Assembly: GCF_964204865.1 (NCBI RefSeq)
Contig: NC_135252.1
Coordinates: 15,707,383 to 15,771,382 of the forward strand
Reading direction: 5' to 3'
Origin: Styela clava
Lineage: Eukaryota; Chordata; Ascidiacea; Stolidobranchia; Styelidae
Length of the DNA stretch: 64,000 bases
Numbering within the stretch: the stretch's first letter is position 1; each line of letters begins with the position of its first letter. Of this stretch, positions 1-11,700 are shown one piece after another. Made by a program: the position numbers and the translations under genes. The notes beneath the pieces were generated by a model. That model did no database searches, was not told the DNA's origin, and was given only the letters and a program-made list of their open reading frames with translations.

Positions 1-283
1 CGCTTAATAAGAATATTTAGGAATTTTCACACGTCATTTATATTGATCACATCAAACTGCGCAGGTGAAGATGTTTAGACTATTACTCTGTTACGGATGT
101 GAGAAATAATTTTGAAGTAAAATTTCTACCAATCACAAATGTTTTATAGATTTTAACGTTTTGAATTAGGCCTTAGTAGTTTTTTTCTTATTTAATACTG
201 TTGCACCTCGATATCGGCAATTCTGAATGGCAATGACATCATCTTAGCTACTCGAACCTAACCGTCGCGGTACATTTTCACAG

Positions 284-3200
284 ATTCAACATCGTATCAT
301 TCGCGAGCAGCCGACCAACAATATGGTCGGACACCGAGGCCGGTTTAGTTGACGTAACTAAAGCAAATCTTAATGACGCCATTGCACACGTAAACGGTAT
401 TCGTGCTGCAGGAGGTGAGTATGAGCTCTCAGTCACGTGGCTTTACATATTGTTGCTTATGTATTACATGAACAATCTATGGTATTCAATCGCCTTTATT
501 ATTGTCAGGGACCGATTTCAACAGTGCCTTAATAGCAGCTTCTAAATTACTCTCTGGAGTAACGATGGATGACAAAGTTTCAGCCATGATAATTCTTTTA
601 ACTGATGGTAAACCGACGTCGGGAATTACAAGAACATCTAGCATCCGAAAAAATATAAAAGAAAAAATTGAAGGACGATTTTCTCTGTTTTGTCTTGGAT
701 TTGGCGATGATTTGGATCATGACTTTTTAAAACGAATGGCAAATGAAAACGACGGAATAGCCAGGTATCAAAACTACATTAAATTTTTTCAACCTAACAA
801 GAATATTTTACTTATTCATTCTTATTTTGCAGAAAAATTTATGAAGATTCCGACGCCGACTTACAACTGGAAGGATTTTTTCAAGAAGTTGCGACACCAC
901 TTTTGCTCAATGTCAAAATGACTTATTTAGGTGTGAACTTGGCAAACATCAGTCAAACAGATTTTAGCAAATTCTTCAGAGGATCTGAAGTTGTTGTTGT
1001 TGGAGCAATAGCTCCCGGTGGCGGTGAGTTGCAGTAACAGAGTCCAGTACGACAATGCCATTTTTTTAGTGATTATCCGGTCTTTCTCGTTGATTTCTTG
1101 CGGTATCTAGCGATATTTGCAGTTAATATTATTATTCTGGCATTTATGTGTACAAACACTATGATCTTAATACAATTATAGCTGATAATGAAGATTCGTT
1201 AAAAATCGTTCAGGTGACAAAACGAAAGTTGTTGAATCAACGATCAAAGGAACATCTAAGGATGGTGAAGTAGAATATAATGTAAAAAGCAAAGAATTGG
1301 ATAAAACATTTCAACACTGGCACAAAGAAACTGGCGCATTTGAAGATTTTATAGAACGTTTATGGGCGTATTTCACAATACGCGATCTTTTGGAAAAAAT
1401 AACTTTATCATCAAGTCGAGTGAGTTATTCTTGTTCAAACTCGTGTTGTTCTTCACTCTTTTTGGCCATTTAATATTCAATGCTCTCATTATTTTCACCT
1501 TCCCACACAGAGAGAAGTTTATCAAATAACAAGTGAAGCACTACGATTATCTCTGAAATACAGTTTCGTGACTCCTCTCACATCGATGGTGGTTACATTA
1601 CCTGAAGATGAAATAACAACAACCCCTGCTAGACGTGAGTATTGGGATATATTCACTTGCCTAAATGATTGAAATCTTTTTCACCATTACACAATAGCAG
1701 TTTATTGTGTGCTAGATTCAAATAATTTATATTTTTAAATTATTCAACGAAACAGAAGACATGGTTTCATATTTATACTAAAAAATTCAATTAATTAATC
1801 CAATCCTATGACAAAGTATGGCCATAGCAATCCTGTTGACGGTCTCCCTGATAACTAGCCAGGTTGATATAAGGTGGATGTTTCCGCCAAGTAGTTAATC
1901 AGAATTTTCCCTGAAAAGCTGCAATAGACGAGACTAAAATCATCCATTAGTATATGTAAATGACAGGTAGTTTATTAATAGATTAGAAATGATGGTGTTT
2001 AAAATATGTACAACAGTTTTTAGGCGGCACCTTGCAAAATCTCAAATAAGGCGTCAAAAACTTTGGTATGGTATGGAGAGAATTTGTTTGGGGCCAAAAA
2101 TGGGGGAGGACATCTAATCGGTAAATCATTTAATTTATTTTTGTATATGGACGTGATTAATAGAGTATTGTGCAAACTCTCTAAATGTAAAAATAAAATC
2201 AACCGATAATTACTTGTTTCAGCCACAATAATTCCAACAATACCTCCGTGTTATCTTCGAAGTGACATCATTCCTCGAGGACACCTGCTTCTACGACCTC
2301 CTATATGGTGCCCCTATATCTTGTCAGCGGCAAGAGATAGCAGCTCGTCAGATAGTGGAAGGGACTCTTCCTCTACCAAAACCCTTTCCGGAAGAATCAT
2401 AGGTTTGTACAGTACTTTAATAATTTGCCTTTGCCTCATGTTGTTTTTGATGTTAAAAAGTTGAAAAGGTCAAAGGTAACGTTGCAAAATCACTGATTCC
2501 TATTTTTGTGAAGTGATTCACTGGTGCTGTATTACAACAATTTGACAATGCGAACATATATCACCACCTCACTCACGAGTTGACAGAAGTAAAGTTTCGC
2601 TACTATTATGAACCTTTTTAGTGAATGCAATTGGCTTAAATCTGTCCCCTGTTCTACAGTACAAGACAAAATTGTAGCGAGATGTTCAATTCCTTAGCCA
2701 CGTTCCCATTTTACCTTCGCATAATATTTATTTCTGCTGTCGTTTCTGTTTTCACATTCTTTACAGGAAGCTCTTCAGGTGGATCTTCTGTGCAGCGCAT
2801 AATTGGGGGTAAGTACGAAAATATATTGTTGACAAAAATAAAACGCCTTATCTCTTACGAGATAAAAATGTAGTAAAGTATCATTTTTAGCGACTTCTTA
2901 ATTTTTTCGTTGTATAACATTCAATTTTAGTTTAACTATCCACAGGTGGGTCATCAAGTAGAACTGGTTCGATACCACGCTCAGGCAAGTACAAAAATAT
3001 ATCCAATTGTTTTAATGAAGCCTTTCCCAATAGAAAAAATTTTAATATTTATTATGTATGATTGGTCAAACCAAAATACCGAGGCACTAACAAGAAGTTG
3101 ATAGAATACTGATGACCAAAAAGTGCCACAACGCTACAACGCTTAGATATAAATGCACAGAATATTTCTACCGTTCAAACTCCAATATATACTTATTAGC

Positions 3201-6200
3201 TATTGCCAGCCAGCAGCAGTTCAATTTTAAATAAGTGCTGGCAGAAAATCTAATGGGTAGATGGTAATTTCTAAGAGCACCGCGAAAATGGAATTCTCTT
3301 CGTAACTTGTTGAACGATCGATTTTAAACCTTCAGAAGTAAGATGATCCAGAAGACTAGTACTTTAATTTATTTTCCAGTTCCCTTGTGAGTATCAATGA
3401 GGTCCAATATTACACCCAAAATTACACTGCTTTATTTTAATTCATGGGAACAAAGTTATAACTTTCTCAGGCGTGACCGCCTACGTCACGGCTGACAATT
3501 TGTTTTTTGTGAACGCTATGCTCAGCAACATTTTTGCATTTTGTTGCTCTTTTGTTTATTTCCGATTACTCTTGATATTTCACCATTTAATTATGTGCGT
3601 TTCGGGAGTTTCCGGTAGAATCCCACTTCTCGACGGTTTTTCAGGTTACTTGTGAAAGAGTTCTAAGGCTCTTATTTAAAAAACATACGAATTTATTTTT
3701 GCTATAAAATTGTCAATAAATATTAACTATGGCAAAACCCGAGAATTTATTACTCCGAGTAGACTTTCTGTGGTGTACTACAAACTCCGTATATTAAATA
3801 CGGTACGCAAGTAACGCTACCGTTATGAACAGAACAATTCGGCTTAAACAAGTATTGAAAACGCTCTGAATGAAATAAAAAAATAGTAATGACATATTCA
3901 CTAATACTTTAACTTACCTACATCGCTTTTATACTGTATAACTTGTCTTCAATTATGAGGATAATCAATTATGATATTATATTAATGATATATATGTATA
4001 TATATATATATATAGGTATTTCAGGAGGTTCCGGTTGGAAAAGACTTTTACCAGGTTTGTTAAATAACATCCTGTTAATGGTGAACGGTTAGGTTGTGAA
4101 CAGTGATGAGACTCATTATATGTTCCTTACCTTATATGTTCATAATTGAATATAATATGATTGGTATTAATGTATTCTATATATTTCAGGGTTTACTCCT
4201 CCACTTCCTCCACGTGAGTTTGGAATCTAATATCAATACTTTTCTATCTCTAAGTAGTATGCGACTCAAAATTGTAATTGTCGATGTCGTAAAATCTCGC
4301 AACGCGACTTAACTATAGTTTACTTCATAAAGTTCATGTTCAAAGATAATGTGCCTGGTATTGAAATGATCTATTCTATATATTTCAGGTGATCCTCCTC
4401 CACCTCCCCCACGTGAGTTAGGTATCTAATATCAATACTTTCCTATCTATTTGACACAAAACATACATTTGTTAGCTAATGTTGGATGTATAAATAAAGT
4501 AATTTTTTTCTATTCGGCTTGAACGATTTTTTTCGATCGTAGGTATACACAATATTTGATTTGATCTCGTTGTTATACTACTCTTTGTGCCTTTCAATTT
4601 ACGAAGTTTTAGAATAATGTGTTTGATATTGAGATCATGTATTCTATATATTTCAGAGTTTAATGCTCCCATTCTCCCACGTGCGTTTAGTCTCTAATAT
4701 TAGTACATTTTTATTCATTTAATGAAATCAAGAACGTTTCAATAATCAGTTCTTGATAATAGACAACCAATTTGAAAATTATAAAATATTAGACATGTAC
4801 GCAAAAAAGATTGTTAAATGCTATATCTTCTCCTGCGTCGAGTAATAAAAAGTGCGCTTTCTAAAAGTTGCTGTTTGATTTTTTAATATTCACAATTCGT
4901 AACAATTTTTATTAAACATTTATAGTGTATCTCAGATGAGCATTGATTTCATTAAATGTATATATATAGATTCAAATTGATTATCTTGCTTTATTTGTTT
5001 ATGACATGTACTTGTACCTATACCAACCTGTCCACATATTGTTCTGTGGAACAAGAGCGTAATTATCGATTTAAAACTTATAATAAACTTAACAACCCAA
5101 GACATTAATTAAAAAAGGTCAGGCATTTTTTCTAGTAAAAATGATCGAAGCACGCACTCATCCCTGAGCCACCACAAATAATATTACTTTTGTGATTAGG
5201 CGCGTAAATCAAACAATTGTTGTGAGATTCATTCTAAAAATTTAGGCGCTAAAAATTTGTGCTGTCTCGATTATAATTTTTTTAACCAATTTTTAAGCTA
5301 ATATCTGATATCTCTTGATTGCCTATTAAACCTATTTCTCCCTACGTTACATTTTATCATCGTTTGCAGACATAAAAATCTGGGATAAATGTAGTGGAAA
5401 ACTCGACGACGAAAGCGGCACAATACAACTCCCGCATGAGATTAGAAAGAATCCATATCGATGTGAATGGAAGATTGAACTAACAGAAAATAGTTGGATA
5501 GACATAAAAGCGAAGACACTTAACACTACTCAAAATAAAGTGAGTAAATTATGTGAACACTTTTACTATCTCATTCGCGTATGTCTGCAGATAAGCCATT
5601 GCTATTTCTCGGAAATTGCTCATAATCGGATGTTCGAATGAAAAACTAATCCGATAAGACGATTTAATCACATTTCAGAACACAATCTTCTCCATAGCCC
5701 TGGTCGGGTATGAGAAGAGAAATGTTTAACCAACTTATGGTTCAAAAAATATGAACTTGGGTGGCGGAGAATGCCTTAATCGAACCACGGAGCGTCGAAC
5801 AATCATGCGGCGGCGTATGTCAATAATCCTCCCGCGCAGAGAGGTTTCTAGCGCTTCACACAAAGCTGCAATCTTTGCAATCGAATCTTAGATCAGTACA
5901 GTCATTAGTCGGAATATTGTATACTTTTTCGCCGCGGTGTTTCATGAGCCACAGTTTACCAAACATAATTGAAACAAAAAAACAATATGCGATTGGAACT
6001 TATTTCAATAACACTAAATTTGATTCAATTCGAATCACGAACGTTCCCGCCACTCCCCCCAAGCACACCCCGCTTCTATTCAATACCAAATCAATGATTC
6101 CAACATGATTTGGTGCAGGTAATCGTCACAAGCCAGGGCAAAACTATTCTGGAACATAAAGGTGGAATCTCCCAGTTGAAATCCGTGTCGATACAGCATA

Positions 6201-7136
6201 ACACAGCGACTGTTCTGTTGACGGTTTATCCGAAAGATGATCGATGGCCAGGAATTGTGATTTCTTACAATCAATGTAAGTGTGATATGAGCATCCATTT
6301 ATTTTATTGGATTCATGTAAACTAGTTCATGTATATTTAAGTTGCATGCCTATTTCAATCTACGACATATGCGCGTCGAAGCCACTTAATAAATTATGGA
6401 AAAGTCGAAACTAGTAATCAGTCAATATATATGACGTGCGCAAACCATAATTTATTCAGCACGATTTGATTAAGAAAACAATGTGTTGTGTGTTTGAATT
6501 TGTCTTTGGATGATGGATATGGTTTCTTAGTTATTATATTATATGCATTTTGTCAATGTAGTTAACGGACCATTGCACCACTCTCATTTTTTCGGCCAAT
6601 TTGAAGATTGTACACATTTTACAAATATATATTGTGTCAGACTAAATTAGGATATTTTCCCTTCTCACTCCATTTGCAATATTATATAAATTGAATACTG
6701 TTTTGTAGTCAAGCCAGATCGTCCGTTGCAACCAATTGCTACACCGAAGGATTCTGAATTTGCTTTGAATCAATCTATGAAGAATTGTGGTGATGATATT
6801 TCATCTTCTAATAGCAAAGAAGGCATCATCACATCTCCCAAGTATCCAAAAATGTATCCAGACAACGCATATTGCATATGGAATTTTGCCAACACAGATT
6901 CGAGTCACAAATTGCGTTTAACCATCATTGATATGGATATAGAAATGGGATCAGGAGATCAATGCAATCACGATAAATTAGTTATCAAAAATGGGAAGAA
7001 TGTGCAACAAATCTGTGGATACAATCTGCAAGATAGAATAACGACATCGGAGAAGCTAATATCGATTGCATTTTTGAGTGATGATAGTTTGGGAGCTGGT
7101 GGTTTCAAAATGCGATACCGATTTGTTCCTAAGTAA
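284..7136 (+). CDS. Unit A: ITIH-like vWA/CUB protein, 3' portion (gene starts before window)
   Basis: Partial gene entering from the left edge. Exons by splice sites and by alignment with the other units: 284-414, 509-764, 833-1023, 1214-1419, 1511-1634, 2223-2402, 2767-2808, 2946-2984, 4025-4054, 4190-4213, 4389-4412, 4657-4680, 5370-5539, 6119-6275, 6709-7136. Phases are consistent to the TAA (675 codons including stop). The first exons are the second half of a vWA domain, with the MIDAS threonine in GTDFNSAL and the aspartate in LLTDGKPTSG. Next come the ITIH C-terminal region, a Ser/Gly/Pro-rich linker, a CUB domain split over two exons with only the first Cys pair, and a final-exon CUB with four Cys (NCGDD, YCIW, QCNHD, ICGY). 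Known family role: ITIH-like proteins are secreted and matrix-associated; CUB domains bind proteins. The exon at 2946-2984 uses a GC donor. Function of this paralog is inferred only. Confidence 0.82.
3599..3640 (+). pseudogene. Dead copy of the 30-nt linker microexon (unit A)
   Basis: The sequence resembles the live microexon at 4025-4054 (GGTTCCGGTTGGAAAAG type) but its acceptor reads ttcgg instead of ttcag, so it should not be spliced in. It lies in the large intron 2985-4024, where nothing else is recognisable. The same relic occurs in unit E near 55520-55565. The similarity is short, so this is a tentative call. Confidence 0.3.
4190..4680 (+). repeat. Three tandem 24-nt proline-rich microexons (unit A)
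   Basis: Exons 4190-4213, 4389-4412 and 4657-4680 are each exactly 24 nt, are preceded by the same intronic tail (tattctatatatttcag) and are followed by gtgagt or gtgcgt. Each is phase 1 to phase 1 and adds eight residues such as TPPLPP, DPPPPPP and FNAPILP. They arose by local duplication of a segment of about 200-270 bp. Unit E carries the same trio at 56095-56118, 56294-56317 and 56562-56585. Confidence 0.6.
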
Positions 7137-7252
7137 CAGCTTCTCCTTATCATTTTGTCGTTTTCACAAGCTAATCAGTAACGTTATTGTTTATGTTTTA
7201 TGTTTTAAACAGCTATCAGTTAGATTCTAAAGTTTTCACAAATGATCCTGGT

Positions 7253-7266
7253 AATAAATCAATAAA
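7253..7266 (+). promoter_or_regulatory. Poly(A) signals of unit A
   Basis: Two AATAAA hexamers, about 120 nt past the TAA of the last CUB exon. Equivalent signals follow the stop codon of every other unit with a 3' end in the window. Confidence 0.6.
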
Positions 7267-7269
7267 TTT

Positions 7270-8346
7270 ATTCAATTCAATGTTTTTGTAGTATTACATC
7301 CAGAATATTTGAGTAGGAGAAGAATACTTACAGCGCATGTAGAAATACATTAAAAAGTAGAAGTCGCAAGTTTGTTAAAATTAAATACTGACGGAGTGAA
7401 ATCGGGGGGTTGCTTCACTTTACCATATAGCAGGTCGCGAAAAAAATATAACAAATATTGCACTGAGTGAACTGACAAAAATATATATTTATACTATAAA
7501 AAATTATTTTAATCATTCCATCGTGCGTTTGAATTCTCATAAATTGTGATTTTCCTATCGTCGTACCGCAAAAGTTTCGTATTTTGTTTCTTTTACATAC
7601 ACGATTTGAAACGTGACAATGGACCGATGTTTGGAATTCGTGGCTTTTGAACTTCGATGCAAATTTACTGGCGCCATCAGGCAAGCTCTTGAAAAAGTTA
7701 CTTGTTCATCCTTGAAAGTCCAGATTATTTTTTGTTTATGCTTTTTATGACACGGAATAAAACCGATGCACATACAAATGGATAAACGGGAATCCCAGAA
7801 AATTGAGAATATATTTACAATTCCGAATTGTGGCCAATTCGAAGACTAGTTCAAATTAGTTTTTAAACAGCATCATTTCGACTTCATTTTGCCGCCTTTA
7901 TGAACTATCAAATAAATATTAAAACGTGATCTGACTAGGAATTGCAATATTTGTTTTATATGAAAACTCCCACATAGGAACGCCGTTCAATAAACTCACG
8001 ATTGAATTGATAAAGCATGGAGCGTGCAAGAAACGACGGCAAGAAACGACGTAAATCAGATAAAATTTTTCCTATCTAAGGGAGAATCACGAAAAAAGCA
8101 CGTTACATATATTTATATTGATATTGCATATCAGTTAAATGAGAATCTTCAAAAGTTACCTAATTTTATCTTAAAATTTCAATATTTTAAAAACGTTACG
8201 ATTTCGATATAAACTTGTTTAGATGATCTGGTGCGCCTCGGGCGAGTTCTGTTTTTAAGTTGAAGCCTTTGACATGCAAGTATATATTAGCTAGATCTAA
8301 AGCACTGGACTATGAGACCTAAACTGGCTTGATAGCAACGCTCAGG
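7270..8346 (+). other. A-B intergenic spacer, repeated between all units
   Basis: About 1 kb of AT-rich sequence found again between B/C (30000-31110), C/D (37860-38943), D/E (44160-45442) and, truncated, E/F (59163-60192). It contains a reading frame beginning MDRCLEFVAFE in most copies, but copy A has an early stop and copies diverge by frameshifts, so it is not called a gene. The 3' part next to the TATA box is the best conserved and may hold promoter elements. Confidence 0.5.
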
Positions 8347-8355
8347 TATAAAAAG
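8347..8355 (+). promoter_or_regulatory. Candidate TATA box of unit B
   Basis: TATAAAAAG lies 400 nt upstream of the ATG and is conserved at 397-400 nt before the ATG in C, D and E. A TATATAAA about a dozen nt before the ATG is too close to be the core promoter. The transcription start and any 5'-UTR intron are not visible from sequence alone. Confidence 0.45.
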
Positions 8356-8746
8356 TGTAAAACATATCCACGAACAGCGTTCGTAATCATGTTGAGCAGC
8401 AAAAAAGGTTTTTTTTCTCGGGACAGACATCGATCAATGTTTTTTGCTAATTTACCCTATAGTTCCATTTAAATTTGTTGATTGCTCTTGATAAGTGGAA
8501 AGTGGTGTTGAGTGAGTAACTCTTTGAGTGAGTACTTTGAGTAATCTGGAACGTTATTGGTCTTAAGAAACTTCAATATTGGACGAATACTGTTGTATAT
8601 CTTCCGATATTTCCGGAACATATTTATAAGTGAATTTTGTCAGAACCGCGCTTTTTATTATATTTTGTGACTCGACGTAAAATAATTTCTGTTTATGTAT
8701 TTTTGAACCGTTATTGTAATAGGTGAGTTGTATTTATATAAACGTT

Positions 8747-11700
8747 ATGACTTGGACTGAAGTCCAAGCAAAGGCTGTTGTGCTGCTATATCTATATTCT
8801 GTATGTTTTGCAAATTCTCTGTCACGGGGACAGTCTCTCGTCATTGCAGAAAGTGACGAATTAGCGGTAAGGTTTTTCTTTTACTATTCAATGGCATTTT
8901 GAAATTTTTTTTATTATACCAGCAACGCTATATGTTGTCATCAAAAATTATATATATTTATTTTTATTCCTGATTCCAGAGAGAGAAAAGACATGCATCG
9001 TCTTATCATGGACCTGATGAGCCCCATCACAGTTTGCACGTCACGAGTGTCGTCCAGTCAAGATTTGCGAGAGTAACGTTTGTGAATAAAATAGCGAACA
9101 CTGAACGCTCAGCGAAAGAAGTTGTTTTTTCAGTAAGGCTTCCAGAAGCAGCCTTCATCACAGAATTCGACATGTAATTTTTTTTACAATATCACGGAGT
9201 TTTATAACTTAGTGTTACTTAATGTTTTCACACTTTTTTCTTCTTTGTTAACCTCACACAGGATTGTTGGCGGTGTGAAATTTGTCGGGAAAATACGAGA
9301 GAAGAAAGAGGCAAAAGAACAGTACGATCGCGCCGTCGAAAAGGTGAGATGTTTTCTATACTCTATTTGGGGATGGGAAACCTGAATTACTCTCGTGTTT
9401 TATTATTGAACATCGTCTACTCTATTTGTTAGAACTCATTTAATACCTGCGCCTCTTTCCAAAGACTCACACGAACGTAGGCCGCGAGCCGAGGCCCTGA
9501 AAAACGCCTAGAAAGTGAGTTTCGTAGCGCACATCAGGTAACTAACTAAAAATGATTTTAAAATGTTCCCTAAAAATTTAGTAACAAATATTGCCTTGTT
9601 CCCACTTCCAAAAGTTGCACGTTTTACGGAAAAGACGCTTTTACTACTAGAAATATGTGCAACGATCAATGTTCCCTCTAATTTTTTGTAGTATGTGTGC
9701 GCAGAAATTTTGGTGTGTGCGCACTTTTTTGGAAATGACTAATATTTGTGCAAAAACCAATGAAGAAATTTTGGCGTTCTAACCGGGTAATGAGTGGGCC
9801 AACAACAAACTTTCTCAACCTGCCAACCGAGAACATTATTACATTACATCGAAATACGTCTGTGCGCAGTAAATCTATGGGTGTTGTCAAAAACTGAATA
9901 TAACTGAATACAACTGAATACAACTGAACACAACTGAAAACAACTGAATACAACTGAATACAAAAACTGAACACAACTGAATACTACCGCACACAACTGA
10001 ATACACGGCTCGTGGCACGTGACATAAGTTTGAAAATGAATACAACTGAATATAACTGAACACAGCTGAATACAACTGAAAACAACTGAACAAAACTGAA
10101 TACGACTGAACAGAACTGAAAACAACTGAATACACGCAACGAATACAACTGAATATAACTGAACACCACTGAATACAACTGGAGAAAATGGCACGGGACG
10201 CATAAGATTCGTGACGTCATCACTGATTACGTCATAATAGATAATGCGAATTTTAGAGATAGCCCCTCAAGCAATACATCAAACGTTTCAGAAGGATGAG
10301 GCGGTTTCATTACGGTTATTTGTGGCGTGATTGGTGACGTCATTGCTGATTACGTCACAATCGATAATGCGAATTTTGGAGATAGAACATCGAGCAATAT
10401 AGCAAACGTTTCAGAAAGATGAGGCGGTTTCAATACGGTTATTTTTGGCGTGATTGGTGACGTCATTGCTGATTGCGTCACAATCTAAGATTTGAATATT
10501 CGAAATATACTGGCGTGCAGTATAATGCACCTTTGAGACAAACGAGATGGTTTGAATGTGGCGACTTTCGACTAAATTTATGACGTCATTAGTGGTTACG
10601 TCATAATATCAAATGCAAAATTTCAACATATAATCACGACTAGTATATCAAACGTTTCTGAAAATGAGACCATATTATTACGGTCATTCGGCGTGTTTAG
10701 ATACGTCACCGCTGATGACGTCAAAATATTTCGACGTGATTTGTGGCGTCATCACTAATTACTTTATTGACGCTCGTGCAAATTTTTGAGATTGAGGTAA
10801 CACGAAATCACTGACAATGTTACATGATGCATACTCAGTTTTGTCTACGAAGCAAAATATACGCGTGGCTTGTTTAGGAGGTAATCAAAATTTGCCTAGA
10901 GTGAAGAACAGTGGTTGAATGAGCGCCGATGCTTGTACATATGATATCATTTTATTTTGATACAAATGTATAGGAATCGTGTGGCCTCTCGTTTGGTTGG
11001 TAGCCAATATTGGGTATGGTGAGCTAGCTAGATATTTCAGGTGCATGAATTTGACTTAATGATGGAGGAAGCCGTAACCGATCAGCAGTTACGTGAACCA
11101 CATTGCGACGGCGATAAGGCCAGCAAATCTGGATCCAATGAACTGAACCGCCTGCCTTCTTTTTATGGGATGAAGGTGCTTTAGTCTTCCTATTGTCTTG
11201 CATCCTGTGCCGGTATCTGCGGTACTTGGTGCAGTAAACCCAAACCAAGAACAAACTGAAAGGCGAGCATGATTATCTTAACAACAGCAAAGAAAAGTAT
11301 GTAACATCACGTTTTGTTTTATTCGTGCAAAGAAATGACATGTTCATTAAAGCATACACATCAGCCTAACCAACGTGAAAACAATGAACTGTTAAAACAC
11401 CAACACACAAACGAACTGTAATAAAAGATAAAAACACGAAGCCAGTGACTATTTTGTCCGATAGCTCATCAAAAACACTGGATGAATAAGCTATGTGTAG
11501 TGAATATTAGTCTGTGTCATAATAGGAGCCACGTTACATCTCTCCATCTACTTTTTTGCTGCTCTTTCGGCCCTAGTTCCCTTCTTTTGTCCCGGCTTTC
11601 TGGCAATGTGCGATTTTCTTGGACAAAGAAATGCTGGGTTCGACGCTTCTTCCATTTCGTTTTCAAGGGGAATATGGGAACGGTCTTTTTCAAAAATTAA

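Noticed and set aside
3473-3655. Hydrophobic 60-codon frame in the unit A linker intron (also 55398-55580)
   Set aside because: No splice-consistent role and no family; the region is better explained as intron with a decayed microexon.
6080-6298. Antisense frame over the CUB1 second exon, repeated in all units
   Set aside because: It mirrors a well-supported plus-strand exon with correct splice sites.
7617-7848. Recurrent frame MDRCLEFVAFE in every spacer (also 30395, 38210, 44510, 59523)
   Set aside because: Interrupted in A, frameshifted between copies, and similarity is explained by array duplication rather than selection.
8735-8742. TATATAAA immediately before the ATG of unit B as the core promoter
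   Set aside because: Too close to the start codon; the conserved TATAAAAAG 400 nt upstream is a better candidate.
9678-10223. Overlapping open frames rich in VQLYSVVFS, also at 17684-18048
   Set aside because: They translate the 10-bp terminal minisatellite of the Mutator-like element, which is open in several frames. No gene signals.
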